From NCBI GenBank assembly GCA_030146225.1, contig JASLCA010000059.1, positions 1-13,555 on the forward strand: a stretch of DNA of 13,555 nucleotides, read 5' to 3'. Shown piece after piece: positions 1-6,781 of the stretch (positions are counted from its first letter, which is position 1; every line of letters starts with the position of its first letter). This DNA comes from Sphingobacterium sp. GTDB taxonomy: Bacteria > Bacteroidota > Bacteroidia > Sphingobacteriales > Sphingobacteriaceae. A program made the position numbers and the translations under genes. The notes beneath the pieces were generated by a model. The model did no database searches, had not been told where the DNA came from, and was given only the letters and a program-made list of their open reading frames with translations.

Positions 1-344
1 TCTTTATATTGGGTGCTAATAAAGGCATGTTTTGCCAATACAGCTTTTGGGAATAAAAAGAACCCCACAGCTTGTTTTTCTTCGGTCACAATAATAGAAC
101 AATCAAAGCGGTCATTTGTGTGGTAGGGCGTGGAAATACCTGCGGCATCTCTTTTCCATAGCGTTACAAATTGACCATTTTTTTTGGGAGTTAGCTTTGC
201 CTTCCTAAATTTCACGAAGCGCTCGCCGAGCTTAAAGTCAGCAGCTTCATATTCACGAGCTAAGGGATCTTTCACGCATGCAGTAACAGGTAGTCCCAGT
301 TGCTGAAAAACAAGTTTATCTAAAAGACTTAGCGCGCTATCCAT
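1..344 (-). CDS. MepB-family protein, 3' end cut by window edge
   Basis: Reading the minus strand from the ATG at 344-342 gives an open frame of 114 codons with no stop before the left edge, so the C-terminus is missing. The protein starts MDSALSLLDKLVFQQLG and contains YEAADFKLGERFVKFRKAK, then TPKKNGQFVTLWKRD, then a DRFDCSIIV segment and GFFLFPKAVLAKHAFIS. This order of conserved blocks (FR-AK-TPKK-GQFV-WKR, then F-FPK) is what I know from MepB, the third gene of the staphylococcal mepRAB locus. MepB itself has no established biochemical activity; the family is soluble and probably cytoplasmic, and no signal peptide is seen here. It is divergent from the metal-efflux operon and separated from it by 321 bases. 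No MepA or MepR homologue is in the window. Family call fairly sure; function unknown. Confidence 0.8.
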   Translation of the reverse strand, partial: MDSALSLLDKLVFQQLGLPVTACVKDPLAREYEAADFKLGERFVKFRKAKLTPKKNGQFVTLWKRDAAGISTPYHTNDRFDCSIIVTEEKQAVGFFLFPKAVLAKHAFISTQYK

Positions 345-391
345 TTTAATATTTTTTTTCTTAAAGTTATACATTTAAGAAGAATGGGGGC

Positions 392-417
392 TTGTTTTTC
401 TGTTAAAAGTATCTTTG
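392..417 (+). promoter_or_regulatory. Weak candidate Bacteroidota-type promoter
   Basis: A perfect TAnnTTTG box (TATCTTTG, 410-417) has a TTG at 392-394. The spacer is 15 bases, shorter than the usual 17-19 or so. It points toward the metal-efflux operon, but would give a leader of about 240 bases before the first start codon. It could be real with a long leader containing the palindromes at 522-566, or a chance match in AT-rich DNA. Confidence 0.25.
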
Positions 418-521
418 AGTTAAAAATTTGTTTCTATTTGATAGAAAAACTGTGGCTTTCCAGCTATATTTTTCAATTATTTTATTTTTAACTACAATTT
501 CCGCATAAGTTTTAATTTCCT

Positions 522-540
522 TGTTTAAAAGCTTTAAACA
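522..540. promoter_or_regulatory. 19-base palindrome, possible operator
   Basis: TGTTTAAA, then AGC, then TTTAAACA: a perfect 8-bp inverted repeat about a 3-base centre, 125 bases upstream of the first gene of the metal-efflux operon. The short centre is more typical of a dimeric DNA-binding site than of an RNA hairpin, and there is no T-tract. An operator role is an inference from symmetry and position; AT-rich sequence produces such symmetry by chance fairly often. Confidence 0.35.
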
Positions 541-555
541 GCTATTAAATAGTCC

Positions 556-566
556 TGCGTTACGCA
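556..566. promoter_or_regulatory. 11-base GC-containing palindrome TGCGTTACGCA
   Basis: TGCGT-T-ACGCA is a perfect 5-bp inverted repeat about one base, flanked roughly symmetrically by AGT (551-553) and ACT (568-570). Its GC content stands out from the AT-rich surroundings. The half-site motif TGCGTTA recurs at 633-639, near the start codon at 666. It could be a binding site for a regulator of the downstream metal-efflux genes. No regulator is visible to test this against. Confidence 0.3.
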
Positions 567-665
567 TACTGTATTGATAAGTAGCAGGATAGCTGTGTTT
601 TTTTTGTATGAAAAGACCAATTGCAATACCGTTGCGTTATTTTTTTTCGTAATTTTAATTGAAAT

Positions 666-1004
666 ATGAGAGTATTAATAGCCCTATTCAGTGTATACCT
701 TATCGCATTAGCATTAATGCCATGTACGGATATGGCCTATAGCAACCCATCCGCTCAGGAGTTGCCATCGATAAGTTACTTTCAAGGGCTGAACCATGAT
801 CATGCCCAAGGCGCTGACGCCTGCAGTCCCTTTTGTGCCTGTAGCTGCTGTGGAGCAACCTATGTTCCAGCAATGATTTGGACAAGCTTTAGCTTTAGCC
901 TAAAGCCCAACTTTCAAAGAGAAGCATCACAACCAAATTATATAACTTCGTTTCTTCCTAATTACTTGGATAGCATCTGGCAGCCGCCAAAGCTTATTGT
1001 ATAA
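666..1004 (+). CDS. Small exported Cys/His-rich protein, DUF6660-type
   Basis: The 112-residue product begins with a hydrophobic N-terminal segment (about residues 3-19) ending at C20, which looks like a signal peptide or anchor; the proline before C20 argues against a standard lipobox. After a short linker come H44 and H46 and then a tight cluster C53, C57, C59, C61, C62 (pattern HDH...CSPFCACSCCG), followed by a C-terminal part ending SIWQPPKL. I recognise this as the small family often found just upstream of CzcA/CusA-type pumps in Bacteroidota (DUF6660). The Cys/His cluster suggests periplasmic binding of a soft or borderline metal such as Cu(I), Ag(I) or Zn(II), perhaps as a chaperone or sensor. 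That role is inferred. It leads the operon, 126 bases before the pump gene. The ATG lacks an obvious Shine-Dalgarno site, which is common in this phylum. Confidence 0.8.
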   Translation: MRVLIALFSVYLIALALMPCTDMAYSNPSAQELPSISYFQGLNHDHAQGADACSPFCACSCCGATYVPAMIWTSFSFSLKPNFQREASQPNYITSFLPNYLDSIWQPPKLIV

Positions 1005-1041
1005 TACCTAAAAGGTATATGTGCCTTTAACCGCCAAAAGG
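1004..1041 (+). other. Two small stem-loops after the DUF6660-type gene
   Basis: ATACCT-AAA-AGGTAT (1004-1018) starts on the last base of the stop codon, and CCTTT...AAAGG (1024-1028 with 1037-1041) follows directly. Neither is followed by a T-tract, so they do not look like a full terminator. They could mark an mRNA processing or stability boundary between the small first gene and the long pump gene. The stems are short and could be chance. Confidence 0.25.
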
Positions 1042-1130
1042 TGTTATAACTATATGGCAGGACTATGCCTCGTTTATTCATGCCTTATGTACTTTCATAG
1101 GGTGGTATTATTCATTTAATATACAGAATC

Positions 1131-4100
1131 GTGTTAGACAATATTATAAAATTCTCTGTTAAGAACAAGTTAGTTATCGGAGTGATGACCTTGTTGCTTA
1201 TTATTTGGGGTGTTTGGAGTGCGACTAAAATTCCAATAGACGCACAGCCAGACATTACCAACAACCAGGTTCAGGTGATTACCCTCTGTCCAACACTAGC
1301 TGGACAAGAAGTGGAGCGCCTGGTAACTTTCCCCGTAGAACAAAGTATCGTAAACCTTCCTGATGTCGAAGAGATTCGAAGCATTTCTCGCTTTGGACTG
1401 TCGGTGGTCACCGTGGTGTTTAAGGATGAAGTCAATATTTACTTTGCAAGACAGCTTATCGGCGAAAAGCTAAAAGAAGCAGAAGAGCAAATCCCTAAAG
1501 GCGTCGGTACGCCTGAGCTATCCCCCGTAAGTACGGGCTTGGGAGAAGTATACCAGTATATTCTGCACCCCAAGAAAGGGAGTGAGGATAAGTATACGGC
1601 GATGGACTTGCGGACTATGCAAGATTGGATTGTTGCCCGTCAGCTTTATGGAACCCCAGGAGTTGCTGAAGTCAATAGCTTTGGAGGCTTGCTGAAGCAG
1701 TATGAAGTTGCTGTAAATCCAGATCGATTAAAGGCGATGGGCGTAAGTATCGCAGAGATATTCAGTGCCTTAGAAACAAATAATGAAAATACAGGCGGTG
1801 CTTATATCGATAAAAAACCCAATGCCTACTTTATTCGTGGGGTAGGACTAGTCACCTCCTTGGAAGATGTAGGCAATATTTTGGTTAAGCGCACAGGCAG
1901 TACGCCTATATTTATTAAGGATGTTGCCGAAGTACAATTTGGACATGCCATCCGCTATGGCGCATTAACCTTTAATGGCGAGGTTGATGCTGTTGGGGGA
2001 ATTGTTATGATGCTAAAGGGAGAGAATAGCGCGCAAGTGGTAAAACGGATTAAGGAGAAAATCCCTACCATTGCTCAATCTTTACCAGATGATGTAATAA
2101 TCGAACCCTTTTTGGATAGGACAGACTTGGTAAATAGAGCAATTGATACGGTTCAGCAGAACCTAATTGAAGGCGCGTTGATCGTTATCTTTGTATTGAT
2201 CCTCTTCTTGGGAAATTTCAGAGCTGGACTAATCGTTGCCTCGGCTATCCCTTTATCCATGTTGTTCGCCTTGGGGGCAATGAATGTCTTTGGGGTTAGT
2301 GCAAACTTAATGAGTCTGGGAGCTATAGACTTTGGACTGATAGTAGATGGTTCCTTAATTGTGGTCGAGGCTACAATGCACCATCTAGGACTACGGAAAA
2401 CCATGCATAAGCTGACTCAGCAAGAGATGGATGAAGAGGTGTATGAATCCGCACGTAAGATACGTACCAGTGCTGCCTTTGGCGAAATCATTATCTTGAT
2501 CGTATACATTCCGATCTTGACCTTGGTGGGCATTGAAGGAAAGATGTTTACGCCTATGGCCAAGACAGTAGGCTTTGCTATCCTAGGTGCATTAATCCTA
2601 TCTTTTACCTATATCCCGATGGTCAGCGCCTTGTTTTTATCTAAAAAGCCAGTTACCAAGCGTAATTTTTCAGATAAGATGATGGATTTGTTCCAGCGTG
2701 TGTATCAGCCTATCTTGACAAAGGCGATACGTTTTAAGTATATAGTGATCTCGGGTGCTGTCGCCTTATTCTCTTTTAGTATCTTCCTGTTTTCAGGTAT
2801 AGGTGGGGAGTTTTTACCCAAGTTGGGAGAAGGCGACTTTGCATTTCACTGTATCCTACCGCAGGGTACTTCCCTGAGTCAAAGTATGGAAACCTCTATG
2901 CAGGCCGCCCGCTTAATAAAATCCTTTGATGAAGTTAAGATGGTCGTCGGAAAGACTGGATCGGCAGAAGTCCCTACAGATCCCATGCCGCCAGAGGCAA
3001 CCGACTTAATGATTATTCTTAAGCCGCAGAAGGACTGGCAAACAAAGAAAAGCTATGATGAGCTCGCCAATGAGATGATGGAAAAGCTAGAAAGCATTCC
3101 GGGTGTTTTCTTTGAAGCCAATCAGCCTATACAAATGCGATTTAATGAGTTGATGACAGGAATCCGTCAGGATGTGGCCGTCAAGATTTTTGGAGAGGAT
3201 ATGGACTCGCTCGTGATGTATGCCAACAAGGTAAATGATGTCGTACAGTCAGTGGAAGGAGCTACAGCCCCTCAAGTAGAGCGGGTTTCCGGGCTTCCAC
3301 AGATTAATATAGCCTATGATCGTCTGCGATTAGCCAATTACGGGCTAAATGTAGAAGATGTAAACAACCTAGTCAGCACAGCCTTTGCTGGAAAATCTGC
3401 AGGAGTGGTCTATGAGAATGAGCGTAGGTTTGACCTGGTTGTGCGTCTGGCCGAAACGCAGCGCTCGTCCATTGAGGATGTGAGCAATCTCTTTATACCA
3501 ATTGCCAATGGAGAGCAGATTCCGCTATCTCAGGTGGCTACCATCGACTATAAGTTGGGGCCAGCCCAAATCAGTAGGGAAGATGGTAAGCGTAGAATCT
3601 ATGTAGGCTTTAATGTGCAAGGAAGGGATGTATCCTCTGTGGTTAAAGATATTCAAGAGAAGTTAGCCGCGCAGGTAAAACTGCCTACAGGTTATTACTT
3701 TACCTACGGCGGACAGTTTGAAAACCTTCAAAAGGCGACCGACCGATTATTGATAGCTGTACCTATATCGCTCCTGTTAATTTTTGTGTTGTTGTACTTT
3801 ACCTTTCACTCCTTTAAGGAAGCCCTACTGGTCTATGCAGCCATACCGATGAGTGCTATTGGTGGAGTTTTCGCCTTGCTCTTACGGGGTATGCCATTTA
3901 GTATTTCCGCAGGCGTAGGCTTTATCGCCTTATTTGGGGTTGCAGTGCTAAACGGAATTGTGCTTATCGCCACCTTCAATAGGCTGGAGAAGGAAGGTTG
4001 GAAGGAGTTGATACCTCGGGTTATTGAAGGCACAAAGATGCGCTTAAGACCCGTATTAATGACCGCTTCCGTGGCCAGCTTGGGCTTTTTGCCAATGGCA

Positions 4101-5489
4101 TTAAGTACCAGTGCCGGAGCTGAGGTACAGAAGCCCCTGGCAACTGTCGTAATCGGAGGATTAATTACAGCAACGGCTTTAACCTTGTTTGTACTCCCCT
4201 TATTATACATCGTTTTTCAAGGCGGAAATACTCCGCGTAAATCTACTCCAATGAAAGCAATTACAACGCTACTGGTATTGATCTTATCTTTCTTTGGCTT
4301 TGCCCAAAGGTCAGAAGCTCAAACCGTAAATATAGAACAGGCTGTGGAGATCGCACTGCAAAATAATGCGCGTATTGAAGCCGATAGACTGGCTATACAA
4401 GCTGCCGAAAGTTTGCGGAGTACAGTTTATGAACTCCCCAAGACCAATCTGAATATGCAGTATGGCAATACCGAGGGCTTTGAAAAAAACGACGCCTTTC
4501 AACTAGTTCAGGCAATTCCTTTTCCGAGCTTATTTGGCGCAAGAAAAGGACAGGTAGAAGCACAAGTCAAAGGCAAGCAATGGGCCAAGGCCTTAACTGA
4601 GAATGAGCTTAGGCAACAGGTGAGAAGCTATTATTACCAGTTAGAATTCTTAAATCATAATGCCTATACCTTACTCTATTTGGATAGTGTCTACCAAGAA
4701 TTTATACGCGTAGCTGAGCTGCGGTATAAGGTAGGTGATATAGGGAAGCTTGAGGTGCAGACAGCGATTACCAAAAGAGGAGAGATTAACCTGCTTTTGC
4801 AGCAAAATCAGACCTCTAAACAAAATGCCTATCAAGACTTAAAAAGCTTGATGCAAATAGACAATGATTTTGAACTCGAAAGACAGCCCAAATATCGCCC
4901 ACTCTTACTGAGCAATCTCTACGATAGTACAGCCGTAAGCAACCATCCTGCAATACAGGTCCTGTATCAGGATGCTAGGCTGGCAGAACAAAATCAACGA
5001 GTAGAACGCGCCAATGGCATGCCTGACTTTTCCATTGGGTATAACAATGTGTCCTCAGTAGGCCTACATAGTCGGAATGGCGTAGAAAGTTTCTATGGAA
5101 GAGGGCAGCGTTTTAGTTATGCTGAACTTTCAGTAGCCATCCCTTTATTTACCAAGAGCAAGGCTAGAGTTCGCGCATTAAAGTACGAGCAGCAAGCCTT
5201 AGAATACCAAGCCCAAGGGCAGGAGATTCAACTGCGTGCTACCTTGAAAAATGCCATGAATCAATACAATCAAGATCTTGCGCAGTACAATTATTTTGTA
5301 AATCAAGCGCTGCCCAATGCAGAAGAGATAATTAAAGGAGCGCAACTGGGGTACAGGACTGGAGATGTATCTTATGTAGAATATCTGATGGCCGTACAAA
5401 CAGCCACGGATACCAACCTGAGTTACCTAAATAGTATACAGAAAATCAATGAGTCTGTAGTCCTAATTCATTCATTAATCAATAAATAA
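1131..5489 (+). CDS. czcA: CzcA/CusA-type heavy-metal RND pump fused to a TolC-like domain
   Basis: A 1452-residue polypeptide in two parts. Residues 1 to about 1034 are a heavy-metal RND proton antiporter, matching the length of free-standing CzcA. They show TM1 at about 14-31, the block beginning PIDAQPDITNNQVQVIT, and the TM4 proton-relay motif with D400, D406 and E413 in DFGLIVDGSLIVVE. Periplasmic blocks include TDPMPPEATD and NELMTGIRQDVAVKIFGED, which resemble CzcA (Zn/Co/Cd) more than CusA (Cu/Ag); the true metal cannot be read from sequence. Residues 1041-1452 are a TolC/CusC-like outer-membrane factor starting with its own signal-peptide-like segment. The fusion therefore provides both inner-membrane pump and outer-membrane channel, and pairs with the adaptor encoded 6 bases downstream. 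I chose the GTG start at 1131: a stop at 1098-1100 limits the frame, and MLDNIIKFSVKNKL is the family's usual N-terminus. The fused form is known in Bacteroidota, so it is unlikely to be a sequencing artefact. Confidence 0.95.
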   Translation: MLDNIIKFSVKNKLVIGVMTLLLIIWGVWSATKIPIDAQPDITNNQVQVITLCPTLAGQEVERLVTFPVEQSIVNLPDVEEIRSISRFGLSVVTVVFKDEVNIYFARQLIGEKLKEAEEQIPKGVGTPELSPVSTGLGEVYQYILHPKKGSEDKYTAMDLRTMQDWIVARQLYGTPGVAEVNSFGGLLKQYEVAVNPDRLKAMGVSIAEIFSALETNNENTGGAYIDKKPNAYFIRGVGLVTSLEDVGNILVKRTGSTPIFIKDVAEVQFGHAIRYGALTFNGEVDAVGGIVMMLKGENSAQVVKRIKEKIPTIAQSLPDDVIIEPFLDRTDLVNRAIDTVQQNLIEGALIVIFVLILFLGNFRAGLIVASAIPLSMLFALGAMNVFGVSANLMSLGAIDFGLIVDGSLIVVEATMHHLGLRKTMHKLTQQEMDEEVYESARKIRTSAAFGEIIILIVYIPILTLVGIEGKMFTPMAKTVGFAILGALILSFTYIPMVSALFLSKKPVTKRNFSDKMMDLFQRVYQPILTKAIRFKYIVISGAVALFSFSIFLFSGIGGEFLPKLGEGDFAFHCILPQGTSLSQSMETSMQAARLIKSFDEVKMVVGKTGSAEVPTDPMPPEATDLMIILKPQKDWQTKKSYDELANEMMEKLESIPGVFFEANQPIQMRFNELMTGIRQDVAVKIFGEDMDSLVMYANKVNDVVQSVEGATAPQVERVSGLPQINIAYDRLRLANYGLNVEDVNNLVSTAFAGKSAGVVYENERRFDLVVRLAETQRSSIEDVSNLFIPIANGEQIPLSQVATIDYKLGPAQISREDGKRRIYVGFNVQGRDVSSVVKDIQEKLAAQVKLPTGYYFTYGGQFENLQKATDRLLIAVPISLLLIFVLLYFTFHSFKEALLVYAAIPMSAIGGVFALLLRGMPFSISAGVGFIALFGVAVLNGIVLIATFNRLEKEGWKELIPRVIEGTKMRLRPVLMTASVASLGFLPMALSTSAGAEVQKPLATVVIGGLITATALTLFVLPLLYIVFQGGNTPRKSTPMKAITTLLVLILSFFGFAQRSEAQTVNIEQAVEIALQNNARIEADRLAIQAAESLRSTVYELPKTNLNMQYGNTEGFEKNDAFQLVQAIPFPSLFGARKGQVEAQVKGKQWAKALTENELRQQVRSYYYQLEFLNHNAYTLLYLDSVYQEFIRVAELRYKVGDIGKLEVQTAITKRGEINLLLQQNQTSKQNAYQDLKSLMQIDNDFELERQPKYRPLLLSNLYDSTAVSNHPAIQVLYQDARLAEQNQRVERANGMPDFSIGYNNVSSVGLHSRNGVESFYGRGQRFSYAELSVAIPLFTKSKARVRALKYEQQALEYQAQGQEIQLRATLKNAMNQYNQDLAQYNYFVNQALPNAEEIIKGAQLGYRTGDVSYVEYLMAVQTATDTNLSYLNSIQKINESVVLIHSLINK
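4251..4319 (+). other. Internal signal-peptide-like segment between pump and TolC-like parts
   Basis: Codons 1041-1063 of the fusion encode MKAITTLLVLILSFFGFAQR followed by SEA: a positive N-terminus, a hydrophobic core of about 11 residues, and possible signal peptidase I sites after A1058 (G-F-A) or A1063 (S-E-A). It follows a basic linker (R1036, K1037) after the last RND transmembrane helix, whose C-terminus is cytoplasmic in this family. The segment is thus correctly oriented to send the TolC-like part across the inner membrane. It begins with an in-frame ATG at 4251, so an internal translation start is also possible. I see no clear ribosome binding site. Confidence 0.65.
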
Positions 5490-5495
5490 TTCGCC

Positions 5496-6743
5496 ATGAA
5501 ACGTACATCAAAATATATACTTAGCAGCTTAGGACTGCTTGTTACAGCAAGCGTATGGCTTGGTTGTGGATCTAATCAGAAAAAGGAAGCCGAACAGCCG
5601 GCTAAAGAAGCAACCGCGGAGGCTGAAGATCATGGCGATGAGAACTTTGCAAGCTTAACTGCCGAGCAGATAAGGACAGCTGGAATAGCGGTTGCCCCAG
5701 TGTCTAACAAGCAGCTAACAGCGACCCTAAAGCTCAATGGGCAATTGCGGGTTCCGAATACCAGTAAGGCCAATGCCACCTCCCTATTTGGAGGAGTTGT
5801 CAAAAGCCTACATGTGGAGTTGGGGGATCAGGTCCGCAAAGGACAGGTTATTGCGACCATCTCCAATCCACAGTTTATTCAGTTGCAGGAAGAATACTAT
5901 AGCCTGAACAGTAGCATTACCTTTGCTGAACAAGAGTTGCAACGACAGCAAGAACTCAACGAGTCCAATGTAGGCGCTATGAAAAACCTGCAAAATGCAC
6001 GTGCTGAGTTGGGAACACTGCGTACCCGAAAGGCATCCTTGCAGCAGCAAATTACCCTAATGGGCATCAATCCGAATAGCATTTCAAATGGTAATATGAA
6101 GGCAACGCTTACCGTAACAAGCCCTATAAGCGGCACTGTCAGCAATGTTTTTGCTAAGATGGGAAGTTATGTGGATGTATCGGCCCCCTTGATAGAGCTG
6201 GTAGACAATCAAGCCATTCAGGTAGAATTACAGGTCTTTGAGAAGGATCTCCCACAAGTAAAGATTGGTCAATTATTGGACTTTCAGTTGGTTAATAATC
6301 CGCAGCAGTCCTATAAGGCTAAACTTTATAATATCAGCTCCTCCTTTAGTGGAGAGAGTAAGAATATTCTGGCATTGGGCAGTATTCTTGGCCCTAAGAC
6401 AGGCTTAATAGAGGGGATGAGCATTGTAGCCTTGGTCAGTCTAAGTGATGCTGGAAGTCCAGCTGTGCCGAATGACGCCATTGTCAATGCCGATGGCCGC
6501 TATTACATCTTCGTGCAGGTTGAAAATGAGGAAAAACCCCATAGCCACCAGGTAGGAGAAGCACATGATCACGCAACTGAAGAAGGCTTACGCTTTGAGA
6601 AATTCGAGATTCAGAAGGGAACATCCGATTTAGGCTATACCGCAATTAATCCTTTGCGGGCACTCCCAAAGGATGCCAAGGTGGTTGTCAAAGGTGCATT
6701 TTTTGTAAATGCCTCCTTAAGCACCGCTGTTCACGAGCATTAA
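5496..6743 (+). CDS. czcB: RND efflux periplasmic adaptor (CzcB/CusB type), lipoprotein
   Basis: This 415-residue membrane-fusion protein starts 6 bases after the pump stop codon and is surely cotranscribed. The N-terminus (MKRTSKYILSSLGLL...WLGC) has a signal peptide with a probable lipidation cysteine at C24; tryptophan at -3 is unusual, so lipidation is likely but not certain. First biotinyl-lipoyl half at about 98-125 (VVKSLHVELGDQVRKGQVIA), an alpha-helical hairpin rich in Q/E/L at about 127-190, second lipoyl half at about 205-235 (VTSPISGTVSNVFAKMGSYV), a beta-barrel from about 238, and a membrane-proximal C-terminal domain. Histidines sit at H46, in a loop with H349, H351, H357 and H359, and at the C-terminus (H413, H415); these could capture metal and pass it to the pump. 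It should bridge the RND trimer and the TolC-like trimer. No separate CusF-like chaperone gene follows. Confidence 0.93.
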   Translation: MKRTSKYILSSLGLLVTASVWLGCGSNQKKEAEQPAKEATAEAEDHGDENFASLTAEQIRTAGIAVAPVSNKQLTATLKLNGQLRVPNTSKANATSLFGGVVKSLHVELGDQVRKGQVIATISNPQFIQLQEEYYSLNSSITFAEQELQRQQELNESNVGAMKNLQNARAELGTLRTRKASLQQQITLMGINPNSISNGNMKATLTVTSPISGTVSNVFAKMGSYVDVSAPLIELVDNQAIQVELQVFEKDLPQVKIGQLLDFQLVNNPQQSYKAKLYNISSSFSGESKNILALGSILGPKTGLIEGMSIVALVSLSDAGSPAVPNDAIVNADGRYYIFVQVENEEKPHSHQVGEAHDHATEEGLRFEKFEIQKGTSDLGYTAINPLRALPKDAKVVVKGAFFVNASLSTAVHEH

Positions 6744-6753
6744 ATACGGAACA

Positions 6754-6781
6754 GAAAAAACAGGCTTAGGCCTGTTTTTTC
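6754..6781. terminator. Bidirectional intrinsic terminator between convergent genes
   Basis: GAAAAAACAGGC, loop TTAG, GCCTGTTTTTTC: a perfect 12-bp stem, A-rich on one side and T-rich on the other, so it can act on both strands. It ends the metal-efflux operon 10 bases after its stop codon. It also contains the TAA stop codon (6766-6768 on the minus strand) and the last codons of the convergent symporter gene, which is unusually compact. Confidence 0.88.

Larger units (their letters stand above)
345..665. other. AT-rich divergent intergenic region
   Basis: This 321-base stretch has no convincing gene. It separates the divergent MepB-type gene and the metal-efflux operon, so promoters for both should lie here. 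I see one perfect TAnnTTTG box on the plus strand at 410-417, two short palindromes at 522-540 and 556-566, and TGCGTTA occurring twice (556-562 and 633-639). On the minus strand a 7-of-8 match, TAACTTTA, lies just upstream of the MepB start but lacks a TTG at a suitable distance. No regulator gene is adjacent, so any metal-responsive regulator must act from elsewhere. Confidence 0.6.

Noticed and set aside
3833..4210. 125-codon minus-strand frame within the pump gene
   Set aside because: It lies antisense to conserved RND transmembrane and plug sequence and has no recognisable protein features; it is a shadow of czcA.
4251..5489. TolC-like part annotated as a separate gene starting at 4251
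   Set aside because: The frame is continuous with the pump, with no stop and no clear ribosome binding site at 4251; fused pump-TolC proteins are known in Bacteroidota. Kept as one gene, with the alternative noted.
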